The position numbers were made by a program, and so were the translations under genes. Of a stretch of DNA of 64,000 nucleotides, positions 1 to 8,002 are shown piece after piece. Each line of letters opens with the position of its first letter. The first letter of the stretch is position 1. Source of the stretch: Nannocystis punicea (GTDB lineage: Bacteria; Myxococcota_A; Polyangia; Nannocystales; Nannocystaceae); the NCBI RefSeq assembly GCF_026965555.1, contig NZ_CP114040.1, positions 10,390,001 to 10,454,000 of the forward strand, read 5' to 3'. The notes beneath the pieces are model-generated. The model had not been told where the DNA came from. It saw only the letters and a program-made list of their open reading frames with translations, and searched no databases.

Positions 1-243
1 GACGCGCCCGGTGTGCTCAGCATGGCCAACCGCGGCCCCAACACCGGCAGCGCCCAGTTCTTCATCACCCTCAACCCGACCCCGCACCTCGACGGCAAGC
101 ACACCGTGTTCGGCCACTGCAACGAGGCCGCCATGCGCCTGGCCGACGACATCGCCCTGGTCCCGCGCGACGGCAACGACAAGCCGCGCGACCCCGAGCT
201 CCTCAACTCGGTCGAGATCGTCCGCCGCCCGCGCGCCCGCTGA
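1..243 (+). CDS. Peptidyl-prolyl cis-trans isomerase, cyclophilin type (3' end only)
   Basis: The frame is open from base 1, so the gene begins before the window and only about 80 C-terminal residues are present. They read DAPGVLSMANRGPNTGSAQF followed by FIT and TPHLDGKHTVFG, the hallmark of the second half of the cyclophilin barrel (SMAN, GSQFFIT-like and HLDGKHTVFG motifs). Cyclophilins catalyse proline cis/trans isomerisation during protein folding. The product ends in a basic RRPRAR tail. The cellular location cannot be judged because the N-terminus is missing. The family assignment is safe; the full length and start are unknown. A palindrome-bearing satellite starts ten bases after the stop codon. 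Confidence 0.9.
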   Translation, partial: DAPGVLSMANRGPNTGSAQFFITLNPTPHLDGKHTVFGHCNEAAMRLADDIALVPRDGNDKPRDPELLNSVEIVRRPRAR

Positions 244-252
244 CGCGCCCTG

Positions 253-690
253 CCTGTCCGCGGGGACAGGGACGTCGATCGTCGGGACCTCGGTCGAGCT
301 CGACTGCCGCCCGCGGGTGCTCGCCTGTCCTCAAGGACAGGCGTCTGAACTTCGGGACCTCGGTCGCTCGCCCGCCGCCCGCGGACTCTCGCCTGTCCTC
401 AGAGACAGGCGTATGAACTTCGAGACCTCGGTCGCTCGCCCCCCGTCCGCCGACGCTCGCCTGTCCTCAAGGACAGGCATCTGAACTGCGGGACCTCGGT
501 CGCTCGCCCGCCGCCCGCGGACGCTCGCCTGTCCTCACGGACAGGCATCTGAACTTCGGGACCTCGGTGCTCGCCCCCCGCCCGCGGATGCCTGGCCTCA
601 CGGACATGAGCCCCGGTCTCTCGGGACCTCGATCGGGCTCATCCGGCGCTCGCCGCGAGCACCCGCGATCGCCTGTCCTCACGGACAGGT
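253..690. repeat. 68-bp tandem satellite built around an 18-20 bp palindrome
   Basis: Palindromes of the form gcctgtcc-N4-ggacaggc stand at 253-270, 323-342, 391-410, 459-478, 527-546 and 671-690, with a degenerate copy at about 590-608. The four from 323 to 527 are exactly 68 bp apart. The DNA between them is also repeated: it contains gaacttcgggacctcggtcg followed by a cgcccgccgcccgcgg block. The unit is therefore about 68 bp, not just the palindrome. A further palindrome, catgcccttcgggacatg, lies at 729-746. No gene is apparent from 244 to 847. The array is not CRISPR-like, because the spacers are copies of each other. Confidence 0.9.
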
Positions 691-812
691 GCATCGATCG
701 TCCGGGACAGCCCCGAAAGCCAGCGCCGCATGCCCTTCGGGACATGTCCCTCTCCGCCCCCGCCCCCACCGAGCCCAGTAGCCGGGCCCGCCAGGACGTG
801 CTCGGCCGTGAC

Positions 813-841
813 TTCGTGCGCCGCCCGACCTCTGCTATGGT
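813..841 (+). promoter_or_regulatory. Putative promoter of the ABM-ADH pair
   Basis: A TATGGT box at 836-841 ends six bases before the GTG start at 848. A TTCGTG hexamer at 813-818 is exactly 17 bp upstream. Initiation about seven bases after the -10 box would fall on the start codon, giving a leaderless mRNA. The same arrangement recurs at several other genes in this window. It is an inference from spacing only. Confidence 0.45.
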
Positions 842-847
842 CGAGGC

Positions 848-1153
848 GTGCTCGTCGTCCATGTCCACGTCCACGTCGTGCCCGACCAGGTCGAGGCGTT
901 CCGGGCCGCCACGGTCGCCAACGCGAGCGAGAGCGTGCGCGAGCCCGGCGTCGCCCGCTTCGACGTCCTCCAGCAGGAGGGCGACCCGACCCGCTTCATC
1001 CTGGTCGAGGTCTACCGCGACGAGGACGCCCCCGCGCGCCACAAGGAGACCGCGCACTACCAGCGGTGGCGCGACGCGGTCGCGCCGATGATGGCCAGCC
1101 CGCGCACCAGCGTCCGCTTCGCCAACGTCTTCCCGGCGGACGACGCGTGGTGA
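848..1153 (+). CDS. Small ABM-fold monooxygenase-like protein (YgiN/LsrG type)
   Basis: This 101-residue protein has the usual length and pattern of single antibiotic-biosynthesis-monooxygenase (ABM) domains: an N-terminal strand LVVHVHVHVV, a helix beginning PDQVEAFRAAT, then EPGVARFDVLQ, FILVEVYRDEDA and a final helix HYQRWRDAV. Relatives act on quinols, aldehydes or autoinducer-2, usually as dimers without a cofactor. The substrate here cannot be read from the sequence. GTG is the start that keeps the whole fold. The stop codon overlaps the start of the following iron-type dehydrogenase, so the two are surely co-transcribed and may act on the same small carbonyl compound. Confidence 0.75.
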   Translation: MLVVHVHVHVVPDQVEAFRAATVANASESVREPGVARFDVLQQEGDPTRFILVEVYRDEDAPARHKETAHYQRWRDAVAPMMASPRTSVRFANVFPADDAW

Positions 1154-2310
1154 TCCCGTTCGAGCTGGCGACCGCCGCGCGGATCGTGTTCGGCCTCGGC
1201 GCCGCCGCCCAGGTCGGCCCGATCGCCGCCGAGCACGGGCGCCGCGCCCTCGTCGTCACGGGCCGCGACCCGAGCCGCGTCGAACCTGTCCTCGAGGCCA
1301 TGCGCGCCGCCGGCCTCGAGACCTCGCTGTTCACGGTCGCCGGCGAGCCGACGGTGGCCGACGCCGAGCGCGGCGTCGCGGCCGCCCGCGCCTGCGACTG
1401 CGAGGTGGTGGTGGCGATCGGCGGCGGCAGCCCGCTCGACGCCGGCAAGGCGATCGCGGCCCTGGTGCGCAACCCCGGCCCGCCGCTCGACTACCTCGAG
1501 GTGGTCGGCCGCGGGCGCCCGCTCGTCCACGACCCGGTCCCCTTCATCGCCGTGCCGACCACCGCCGGCACCGGCTCGGAGGTCACGCGCAACGCGGTGC
1601 TCGCGGCCGAGGAGCAGCGCGTCAAGGTCAGCCTGCGCAGCCCGAAGATGCTGCCGCGCGTCGCGATCGTCGATCCCGCGCTGACCGTCTCGCTGCCGCC
1701 GGCAGTCACCGCCGACTGCGGCCTCGACGCCCTCACCCAGCTCATCGAACCGTTCGTGTCGCGCAAGGCCAACCCGATCACCGACGCCCTGTGCCGCGAC
1801 GGTATCGCCCGCGCCGCCCGGGCCCTGCCGCGCGCCGTCGCCGACGGCCGCGACCTCGACGCCCGCAGCGACATGGCCCTCGCCAGCCTGCTCGGCGGCC
1901 TCGCCCTCGCCAACGCCGGGCTCGGGGCCGTGCACGGCTTCGCCGGCCCGATCGGCGGCGCCTTCCCGGGCGCCCCGCACGGGGCCGTGTGCGCCCGCCT
2001 CCTGCCCGAGGTCCTGCGGATCAACGCCCGCGCCCTGCGAGCCCGCGAGCCCCACAGCCCCGTCCTCGCCCGCCTCGACGAGGTCGCCCGCCTCGTCACC
2101 GGCGACCCCGCGGCCCCCCTCGACGAAGCCGTCGATCACCTGCGCGCCCTCGTGTCGTCGCTGCAGATCCGCCCGCTCGCCGCCTGGGGCCTCGCCGCCG
2201 CCGACCTGCCCGACCTGGTCGACCGCTCGCGCCGCGCCAGCAGCATGAAGGGCAACCCGATCGACCTCACCGACGACGAGCTGCACGAGGCCCTCGCGGC
2301 CGCGCTGTGA
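1150..2310 (+). CDS. Iron-containing alcohol dehydrogenase family protein
   Basis: The product has about 386 residues, the normal length for group III dehydrogenases. It shows the nucleotide-binding stretch GGGSPLDAGKA, the family signature VPTTAGTGSEVT, the metal-binding Asp in ADCGLDALTQLIE and the His-rich GLGAVHGFAGPIGGAF plus GAPHGAVC segment that supplies the other ligands. Members use NAD(P)H to interconvert alcohols and carbonyls, or reduce maleylacetate. The His spacing would suit either, so the substrate is left open. Translation can start at GTG 1147 or GTG 1150; both overlap the stop of the upstream ABM gene. The gene is followed by a hairpin with a T-rich tail. Confidence 0.85.
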   Translation: MIPFELATAARIVFGLGAAAQVGPIAAEHGRRALVVTGRDPSRVEPVLEAMRAAGLETSLFTVAGEPTVADAERGVAAARACDCEVVVAIGGGSPLDAGKAIAALVRNPGPPLDYLEVVGRGRPLVHDPVPFIAVPTTAGTGSEVTRNAVLAAEEQRVKVSLRSPKMLPRVAIVDPALTVSLPPAVTADCGLDALTQLIEPFVSRKANPITDALCRDGIARAARALPRAVADGRDLDARSDMALASLLGGLALANAGLGAVHGFAGPIGGAFPGAPHGAVCARLLPEVLRINARALRAREPHSPVLARLDEVARLVTGDPAAPLDEAVDHLRALVSSLQIRPLAAWGLAAADLPDLVDRSRRASSMKGNPIDLTDDELHEALAAAL

Positions 2311-2347
2311 GCCTGCCCTTCAGGACATGCTCGATCCGCCGCAGTCA

Positions 2348-2377
2348 AAAGGGCATGCCCTGAAGGACATGCCCTTT
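2348..2377 (+). terminator. Hairpin terminator derived from a palindromic repeat
   Basis: Perfect 10-bp arms aaagggcatg and catgcccttt enclose a ten-base loop and are followed by attatttat-like AT-rich DNA. It lies 38 bp after the dehydrogenase stop. The loop and inner arms contain a half-site of the dispersed TGTCC/GGACA family. A second copy, cctgcccttcaggacatg, lies just upstream at about 2312-2329. The hairpin could also serve the convergent minus-strand gene. Confidence 0.65.
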
Positions 2378-2401
2378 ATTTATAAAAGGATAAGCAAGGT
2401 T

Positions 2402-3331
2402 TCACTCGCAGGGATCGTCTTCGTCGGCGGGCCCGCGCGGCGCGTGCAGCATCGACGGCGGGATCGGCTTCGGCGGGTCGTTCGCGTCGAAGCTGGCCAG
2501 CACCTGCACGTGAGCGTCGCCGGTGAACTCGCTGTAGTCGACGCGGACGTGGTGGACCCCGGCCTCGAGCTGGGCCTCGCCGCCGCGCGACTGCGTCTTG
2601 CCGCGGGTCCGGTTGAGCACCACGAGGTCGCCGTCGACGTACACCCGCGAGCCGTCGTCGGAGATCGACTGGAAGATCGCCTTGGTCGGCGCGTCGAGGT
2701 GCAGGCAGCTGTCCCAGCGGACCGAGAAGCGGTCGGCGGGCACGTCGTCCATCGGCGCGTCGCGGCCCCAGTCGAAGTCGATCTGCCGGTCGTAGCGGAT
2801 CTGCCACTTCCCGCTGTGGTCGGAGCGGGCGTAGTAGGTCCCGCGCCACGGCTGCAGCGTCAGCGTCCACCACGGCCGCACCGCGATCAGCAGCACCGCC
2901 GCGGCCGCCGCGGCGATCGCCGCCTGCTTGTGCCACTTCGGCCGCGGCGCCGCCTCGCCGCGCGCCAGCGCGAGCAGCTGGCCGAGCCGCCACGTGTGCG
3001 CCTCGACCTCCCCGCGAGCGAGCGGGAAGCCGCCCGGCTCCCACGCCGGCCGGGCCCGCTCGGCCTGCAGCGCCGGCAACCCCCGCCCGAGCTCCGCCAC
3101 CGCCCGCGGCCCGATCGCGGCCTGCAGCCGCGCCGGCAGCCACGCGCCGACGGCGGAGATGTCCTCCGGAACATGTCCATCCAGACATACCGCCCGCGCC
3201 AGCGCCTCCCACGCGCCGACGAGGTGGTGCGCCGCGCTGCGCGGCTCGCACGAGGGGTCGACGGTCACCGCGCGCGCGGCTCGATGGGCCGCCTCCGCCA
3301 CGGTCAGGGCGCGTTGCGTCTCGGTCATCAT
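2402..3331 (-). CDS. PA14-domain membrane-anchored protein
   Basis: The 309-residue protein has a cytoplasmic-looking N-terminal half, one hydrophobic segment near residues 134-152 (AAIAAAAAAVLLIAV), and a C-terminal PA14 domain: WRGTYYARSDHSGKW, IDFDWG, RFSVRWDSCLHL and the signature DDGSRVYVDGDLVV. PA14 domains are carbohydrate-binding beta-barrels found in glycosidases and adhesins, so a sugar-binding role on the outer face of the membrane is likely. The start overlaps the stop of the upstream glycosyltransferase (ATGA), which points to one operon and to a joint role in cell-surface glycans. The N-terminal half contains an in-frame palindromic repeat (3159-3188) encoding GHVPEDIS. It ends in DEDDPCE. 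Confidence 0.75.
   Translation of the reverse strand: MMTETQRALTVAEAAHRAARAVTVDPSCEPRSAAHHLVGAWEALARAVCLDGHVPEDISAVGAWLPARLQAAIGPRAVAELGRGLPALQAERARPAWEPGGFPLARGEVEAHTWRLGQLLALARGEAAPRPKWHKQAAIAAAAAAVLLIAVRPWWTLTLQPWRGTYYARSDHSGKWQIRYDRQIDFDWGRDAPMDDVPADRFSVRWDSCLHLDAPTKAIFQSISDDGSRVYVDGDLVVLNRTRGKTQSRGGEAQLEAGVHHVRVDYSEFTGDAHVQVLASFDANDPPKPIPPSMLHAPRGPADEDDPCE
3159..3188. repeat. Palindromic repeat inside the PA14 gene
   Basis: Two adjoining copies, atgtcctccggaacatgtcc and tgtccatccagacat, lie in the N-terminal cytoplasmic part of the PA14 protein and are translated as GHVPEDIS on the minus strand. They do not interrupt the frame. Confidence 0.6.
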
Positions 3332-5088
3332 CCGCTCACCTCCTGGTCCTTGTCGCTCACGGTCGGCGCCGCCTCGGCCGCGGGCTTGGGCGGGGGCAGC
3401 CGCTTTCGCGCGCCCTTCTCGGTGCGGTGCGAGATCGGCCGGCCGCGCAGGTCCTTCACCACGTTGAGCACCCCGCCGTCGCGCTCGACCGCGAAGATCT
3501 GCGGCGCGTCGGGGAAGCGCGTGTCACAGCGGTCGCGCAGGTAGCCGACGCTGAAGTCGGAGTACTGCTCGCCGGGGCGGGTCTTGAACGAGCGGAAGTT
3601 GCTCGGCACGTGCAGGTGCATCGCCTTGCCCGAGAGACAGCCCGTGAAGTAGTACACCGAGTCGAGGTAGGTCTCGCGCTCGTTGTCCCACAGCCACCGC
3701 TGCATGCCCAGCATCGCCTCGGGGTTGGTGTTGCCGTAGTAGTCGGTGTCGTAGTGCCCGATCGCCCCGGCGACCCCGCCGATGAAGCGGTTGAAGTAGA
3801 CCACCTGGTGCGGGTGGAGGCGGATCGACTGCGCCAGCAGGTCGAGCAGCAGCGCGCCCGTCAGCGCCCACGCGGCCGCCCGCGCCCACCGCCGGCGCAG
3901 CCGCACGATCAGCGCCTCGTTCGCCACCGCCGCCAGCGCGACCATCGGCGGGACGACGAACAGGAAGTGGCGATAGCCGTCGTACAGCGGCGAGCCCTTG
4001 TACACCGCGTAGACCGGCGGCACGAAGATCGACATCCCCAGCAGCAGCAGCGCCAGCGCCGGCCGCACGTGCTCGGGCCGGCCGCCGCGGCGCAGCAGCG
4101 CCGCCACGCCCCACACCGTGCCGACCGCCAGCATCACCAGCACCAGCTCCGGCGTCTGGAACCCGAAGTAGTGCGGCAGGTAGTCCCAGCCGATCTCGTA
4201 GTTCCACAGGTACTCGTCGGCGAACGGCATCTTGCGCTGGTGCGCGTCGAAGCTGCTCATGCGCCGCAGGGCGATGAACGGCCGCGTCAGCGGGTCCAGC
4301 TGCGCCCACGGCCAGCCGATCAGCATCACCGCCCACGCGCCCGCGGTCACGCCGGCGCCGATCGCCAGCGCCCGCCGCACGTGGGCCGCCAGCGCCGCCC
4401 AGCTGCGCCGCAGCCAGGCCGCGTGGGCGGCGAACAGCCCCAGCACCAGCGCGAGGAAGCACAGCAGGATCAGCCCCGCGATCCGCACGCTCAGCGCCAG
4501 GCCGATCGCCACCGCCAGCTTGGCCAGCGTCCCGCGCGACGGCCGCGGCAGCTCGCCGATCGCTACCACCATGTAATAGAGGCTCCACGCGTACGCGACC
4601 GCGAACGGGCTGTCCTTGGGGTTGTTGAACATGTGGCCCCACCACACCGGGTGGAGCGTCAACATCACCAGCGCCAGCAGCCCCGCGCGCGGCCCGGCGA
4701 GCGCCCGCCCGAGCTTCCACACGCCCATCAGACCGAGCACGCCGACGAGCCCGCCGAGCAGGTGGATCGCCGGAAAACCCTCCATCGGCACCGCGATCGC
4801 GCGGAAGATCGCCCCGAGCAGGTCGTAGCCGCCGCCGTACAGATAGTTGATCCGGTACGTCAGCGCGCCGGTGTCCGTGAACCCCGAGGTGTACCACTGG
4901 GAGATCCGGTAGCCGTACGCGAGGTGCCACGCCTCGTCCCAGGTGACCCCGTACTGCCGGAACGTGGCCAGCACCGTCACCAGCGCCGCCGCCAGCCACA
5001 CCCACGCCACCCGGTCGTAGACCCGCGCGCCCGCGGCCGAACTCGACGGTAACAGGCGCGACAGCAGCGACGATGATCCGTGTGACAA
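3328..5088 (-). CDS. Multi-pass membrane glycosyltransferase (ArnT/PMT-like)
   Basis: This integral membrane protein of 586 residues has about ten hydrophobic segments. Its first large loop carries the acidic pair in VTWDEAWHLAYGYR (Asp51-Glu52), as expected for GT-C enzymes that use polyprenyl-phosphate sugars. Further on are NPKDSPFAVAYAW and PLYDGYRHFLFVVPP, also typical of the family. The C-terminal third is a periplasmic domain (CLSGKAMHLHVPSNFRS region). It presumably transfers a sugar from a lipid donor onto lipid or protein outside the cytoplasmic membrane. The TTG start with a GAGG-type site nine bases upstream gives the expected N-terminal helix. The stop overlaps the start of the PA14 gene. 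Confidence 0.8.
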   Translation of the reverse strand: MSHGSSSLLSRLLPSSSAAGARVYDRVAWVWLAAALVTVLATFRQYGVTWDEAWHLAYGYRISQWYTSGFTDTGALTYRINYLYGGGYDLLGAIFRAIAVPMEGFPAIHLLGGLVGVLGLMGVWKLGRALAGPRAGLLALVMLTLHPVWWGHMFNNPKDSPFAVAYAWSLYYMVVAIGELPRPSRGTLAKLAVAIGLALSVRIAGLILLCFLALVLGLFAAHAAWLRRSWAALAAHVRRALAIGAGVTAGAWAVMLIGWPWAQLDPLTRPFIALRRMSSFDAHQRKMPFADEYLWNYEIGWDYLPHYFGFQTPELVLVMLAVGTVWGVAALLRRGGRPEHVRPALALLLLGMSIFVPPVYAVYKGSPLYDGYRHFLFVVPPMVALAAVANEALIVRLRRRWARAAAWALTGALLLDLLAQSIRLHPHQVVYFNRFIGGVAGAIGHYDTDYYGNTNPEAMLGMQRWLWDNERETYLDSVYYFTGCLSGKAMHLHVPSNFRSFKTRPGEQYSDFSVGYLRDRCDTRFPDAPQIFAVERDGGVLNVVKDLRGRPISHRTEKGARKRLPPPKPAAEAAPTVSDKDQEVSG

Positions 5089-5259
5089 GAGCGCAACCTC
5101 GAAATTGCCCCCAGTGTGGCGAGCACGGCGGCCGGTTCAAGCACCCGCGCGACAAGTCGCGAGCTCGCGACCTCTGGGTCACGCGCGGCGTGACCGTTCG
5201 CGACCGTGACGCCGAGCTGTGACAGATCCCGCGCGCTCACGCACGCCTCGATCTCACAA

Positions 5260-5560
5260 CCTGTCCCTTCGAACATTTTTGAATGAGAGGGAACGCGCGC
5301 TGGCGGGTTCTCCGCTTCGCCTCGACCTGTCCCTTCCGACAGCTCGCGCGGGCCTCTCCGCCCCTCGATCGCCCGGCCGCCACATGTCCTTCCGGACAGT
5401 TTTTAAATCAGGCACCACCCTCTCCGCCTCGTGTTTCGGTCCGCCGCCATCGACATGTCTTCTAAACAGCTCCCCCGGTCACCTCCCGTCCCATCTCTCG
5501 GCTCGCCACCTCCCTGTCCCGCCATCTCTCGGTCCGCCGCCGCCAGGATGTCCTTCTAAA
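5260..5560. repeat. Cluster of degenerate palindromic repeats
   Basis: This non-coding stretch upstream of the glycosyltransferase holds five imperfect copies: cctgtcccttcgaacat near 5260, cctgtcccttccgacag near 5329, catgtccttccggacag near 5382, and two shorter forms ending in taaacagctc near 5455 and 5547. The last two share tcttctaaacagctc-like sequence, so they were copied together with their flanks. From 5089 to 6106 I see no gene. Confidence 0.7.
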
Positions 5561-5660
5561 CAGCTCGATCCAGCCGCCTCCCGTCCCATCTCTCGGCCCG
5601 CAGCGCTCACCAGCCGCCCGTCCTCTCCGACCTTCGCTCCGTCCGCCGCCTGAAGGTCTC

Positions 5661-6030
5661 ACGTCCTTCGGGACAGCTTCCATGTCCCTGAGGACAGCTC
5701 ACTCTCCGCCGAATCGCTCTCGACTCGCGTCGCTCGTGCGACGCTCGCCGCCCTCTCGTACCGCCCCTGCACGTCGGGGCGGCTCGGGCCTGTCCATGTC
5801 CTCGGGGACAGCTCACTCTCCGCCGGATCGCTCTCGACTCGCGTCACTCGTGCGACGCTCGCCGCCCTCTCGCACCGCCCCTGCACGTCCGGACCGCCCG
5901 GGCTGCTCCTCCATGTCCTTGGGGACAGCTCACTCTCCGCCGAATCGCTCTCGACTCGCGTCACTCGTGCACCGCTCGCCGCCCTCTCGCACCGCCCCTG
6001 CACGTCCGGACCGCCCTGGCCCGCTCGGTC
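5661..6030. repeat. Three-unit 114/117-bp tandem array with one palindrome per unit
   Basis: Units start at 5681, 5795 and 5912, each with catgtcc-N4-ggacagctcactctccgcc. They continue with an almost identical 95-bp body containing gaatcgctctcgactcgcgt and gcgacgctcgccgccctctc. The first two spacings are 114 and 117 bp; the third unit decays at about 6030. A lone palindrome (acgtccttcgggacag) precedes the array. The array ends about 75 bp before the start of the next gene, so its copy number could influence that gene. Confidence 0.9.
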
Positions 6031-6106
6031 TGCCCCGGCCGACGTCTCCCCGCCCGCGAGGACGACCTCGGCCGGCGTTGCCCTGCGTGCTAGTCTCCCC
6101 GCGCCT

Positions 6107-6985
6107 GTGACCGCCCCGACCTCTGCCCCGCCGGTCCTCGCCTCGCTCTCCTGGCTGGCCCCCGGTCCGCTCCCTGCTCGCCGGGGTCTCGCCCAGCTCG
6201 GCTGGGGCCTCGCCCAGCCGCTGCTCGGCCTGCGCGTCGTCGTGCGCGAGCCGGCCCTGCTCAGGGCCGCGGCCTGGCCCGTGCTGCTGTTCGCCGGCTT
6301 CTGCGCCCTCGTGGCGCTCGGCTCCGAGGACGACCTCGGCGGCCGCCTCGACGTCTTCCTCACCACCCTCGTCACCCTCGCGCCGGCGCCGGTGATCCTG
6401 TTCGGCAAGACCTACCGGCGCCTGGCCGCCGCCGCCCGGGTCCCGCTCGGCCTGTCCCCAAGGACAGCCGACATGCCGAAGCTGCGCACCGCGATCGCCG
6501 ACGCCATCCGCCAGGCCATCCTGCTCGGCATCGGCCTGGTCCCGGTGTGGCTCGCGTTCGAGCTGATCCAGGCGTTCTGGCCCGCCGCAGCCCCCGGCTT
6601 CGTGTGGATCGCCTGGGCCGTCACCGGCTTCTGGGCCCTGCACTGGATCGTCGTCGAGGCGCTCGACAACGGCCACACGGTCGACCCCGCCGCACCGACG
6701 AAGGACACCGGCGATCGCCCCGCCGACCCCTGGTTCGTGCGCCTGTGGCAGGTCCCGCTCCTGCGCGGCTTCTCCGGGCTCTTGCGCCGACTGAGCCGCC
6801 CGTGGCGGCGCGAGCTGCAGCTCGTCGCCCGCCACCCCGAGCTCGCGCTCGGCTTCGGCCTCGGCGTCGCCGCCATGCTCGCCGTCCCCTTCGTCGCCCT
6901 GGTCTTTCGGCCAGCCGCCGTCGTCGCCGCGGTCCACGTGCTCGGCCGCGTCGACGAGGCCACCCCGCCTGCCATGCCCTCGTGA
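6107..6985 (+). CDS. Multi-pass membrane protein, possibly EI24/CysZ-like
   Basis: The protein has 292 residues with four to five hydrophobic helices: AAAWPVLLFAGFCALVAL, DVFLTTLVTLAPAPVILF, AILLGIGLVPVWLAFELI, FVWIAWAVTGFWALHWIVV and FGLGVAAMLAVPFVALVF. The amphipathic start (GLAQPLLGLRVVVREPALL) and the closing PFVALVFRPAAVVAAVHVLG resemble the EI24/CysZ family of membrane proteins. That assignment is tentative and no transport substrate is implied. GTG at 6107 gives the expected N-terminus, with a TAGTCT box ten bases before it. A palindromic repeat at 6451-6467 is translated in a cytoplasmic loop as GLSPRTAD. Confidence 0.55.
   Translation: MTAPTSAPPVLASLSWLAPGPLPARRGLAQLGWGLAQPLLGLRVVVREPALLRAAAWPVLLFAGFCALVALGSEDDLGGRLDVFLTTLVTLAPAPVILFGKTYRRLAAAARVPLGLSPRTADMPKLRTAIADAIRQAILLGIGLVPVWLAFELIQAFWPAAAPGFVWIAWAVTGFWALHWIVVEALDNGHTVDPAAPTKDTGDRPADPWFVRLWQVPLLRGFSGLLRRLSRPWRRELQLVARHPELALGFGLGVAAMLAVPFVALVFRPAAVVAAVHVLGRVDEATPPAMPS
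6451..6467. repeat. Palindromic repeat inside a membrane-protein gene
   Basis: The sequence cctgtccccaaggacag is read in frame as LSPRTA. It lies in a hydrophilic loop between predicted membrane helices two and three, where an insertion would be tolerated. Confidence 0.65.
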
Positions 6986-7054
6986 CAAGCGGGCGAGATG
7001 CATCGCGTCACGCATCGGCGCCGACGCGTGACGGATGCATCTCGGCGCCCCGCG

Positions 7055-7996
7055 TCAGCGCGTCGGCCGGGCCGGGGCCATCCGCAGCTCCCGCGGATCG
7101 GCGCCGGCGCGCGGGTTCAACTGCGGCAGCTCGTCCGCCGGCGGCTCGAGCGAGCCGAGGCGCGCGCGCGCGTAGAGGAACGCCTCCTCGAGATCGAGCC
7201 CGTCGGCGAGACGGCGATACAGGCCGCGTGAGAAGCTCAGCGCCGCCTCGTCGGTGACCTCCTTGCGCATGCCGATCACCGCGTCGACGTACTGCGTCAG
7301 CGGCGACGTGGCCGCGCCGCTGAAGCAGTTGTTGAGCACGATGCACTTCGGCGGGCTGCGCATCACGCCGATGAAGCGGGCCAGAGCGTCGTAGCGGAGC
7401 CGGTGCGTCGACCCGGCGGGGCCGACGACCAGGAGCGTACCGTCGCGGCCACCGTGTCCGCCGAAGTGGATCCACGTCGGCTTGTGATCGGCGATCAGGT
7501 CGAGCACGTCGTCGGCGCCGACCTCCCAGCCGTAGACCACCTGCACGTGGTCACGCACCGGCGTGAGCGTGTCGGTGATCAGCCCGACCTCCTTGGCGAG
7601 GTCGAGCTGCGACTGGTCTTCGGGACAGGCCATCAGGACCAGCAGCACCGGCCGGGGACGATCGCCGGAGTCTCCCGGTCCGCGCGTCGGGGCGTCGCCG
7701 CCGCGGAGGAGCGGGTCGTGACCCAGCACCGTGACTGCGACGGTGCGGACGTACGGGTCTCGCGGGCGCCACTCGGCGAACTTGACGAACAGCGCGTCGT
7801 CGACGTACCCGGACTGTTGCAGCGCGCGCACTGCATCGAAGACGTACTGCGAGACTGCCACCGCCGCGGGGCCCGGCAGGCGGGGCACGACGTCGGCGTA
7901 GTGCATCGTCAAAAACTCTTGCAGGGCCGTGGGCGGGACCTGGTGCAGCAGGTACTCGTAGAGCGCGGTGGGAAACTCGGGATAGCGAGGCATCAC
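7055..7996 (-). CDS. Caspase-like CHAT protease with N-terminal effector-associated domain
   Basis: Residues 1-80 have the pattern of a small helical effector-associated domain (EAD1-like): FPTALYEYLL, LPGPAAVAVSQYVFDAVRAL and a closing SGYVDDALFVKF. Residues 116-290 are a CHAT caspase-fold domain: VLLVLMACPEDQSQLDL, then HFGGHGGRDGTL with the catalytic His181, and CIVLNNCFSG with the catalytic Cys224. EADs mediate homotypic recruitment between proteins of bacterial conflict and cell-suicide systems, with CHAT as the executing protease. A thiol protease triggered by a partner kinase or sensor is the likely role. It is the last gene of a three-gene operon; the stop of a small Pro-rich gene is six bases upstream. 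Targets are unknown. Confidence 0.8.
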   Translation of the reverse strand: MMPRYPEFPTALYEYLLHQVPPTALQEFLTMHYADVVPRLPGPAAVAVSQYVFDAVRALQQSGYVDDALFVKFAEWRPRDPYVRTVAVTVLGHDPLLRGGDAPTRGPGDSGDRPRPVLLVLMACPEDQSQLDLAKEVGLITDTLTPVRDHVQVVYGWEVGADDVLDLIADHKPTWIHFGGHGGRDGTLLVVGPAGSTHRLRYDALARFIGVMRSPPKCIVLNNCFSGAATSPLTQYVDAVIGMRKEVTDEAALSFSRGLYRRLADGLDLEEAFLYARARLGSLEPPADELPQLNPRAGADPRELRMAPARPTR

Positions 7997-8002
7997 ACCC
8001 TC

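Noticed and set aside
253..690. CRISPR-like array of palindromes at regular 68-bp spacing
   Set aside because: The spacers are copies of one another, so this is a tandem satellite; no cas genes are present.
7613..7635. Palindrome-like ggtcttcgggacaggcc in the CHAT gene
   Set aside because: It encodes the conserved N(or C)PEDQSQL-type segment of CHAT domains, so coding constraint explains it.
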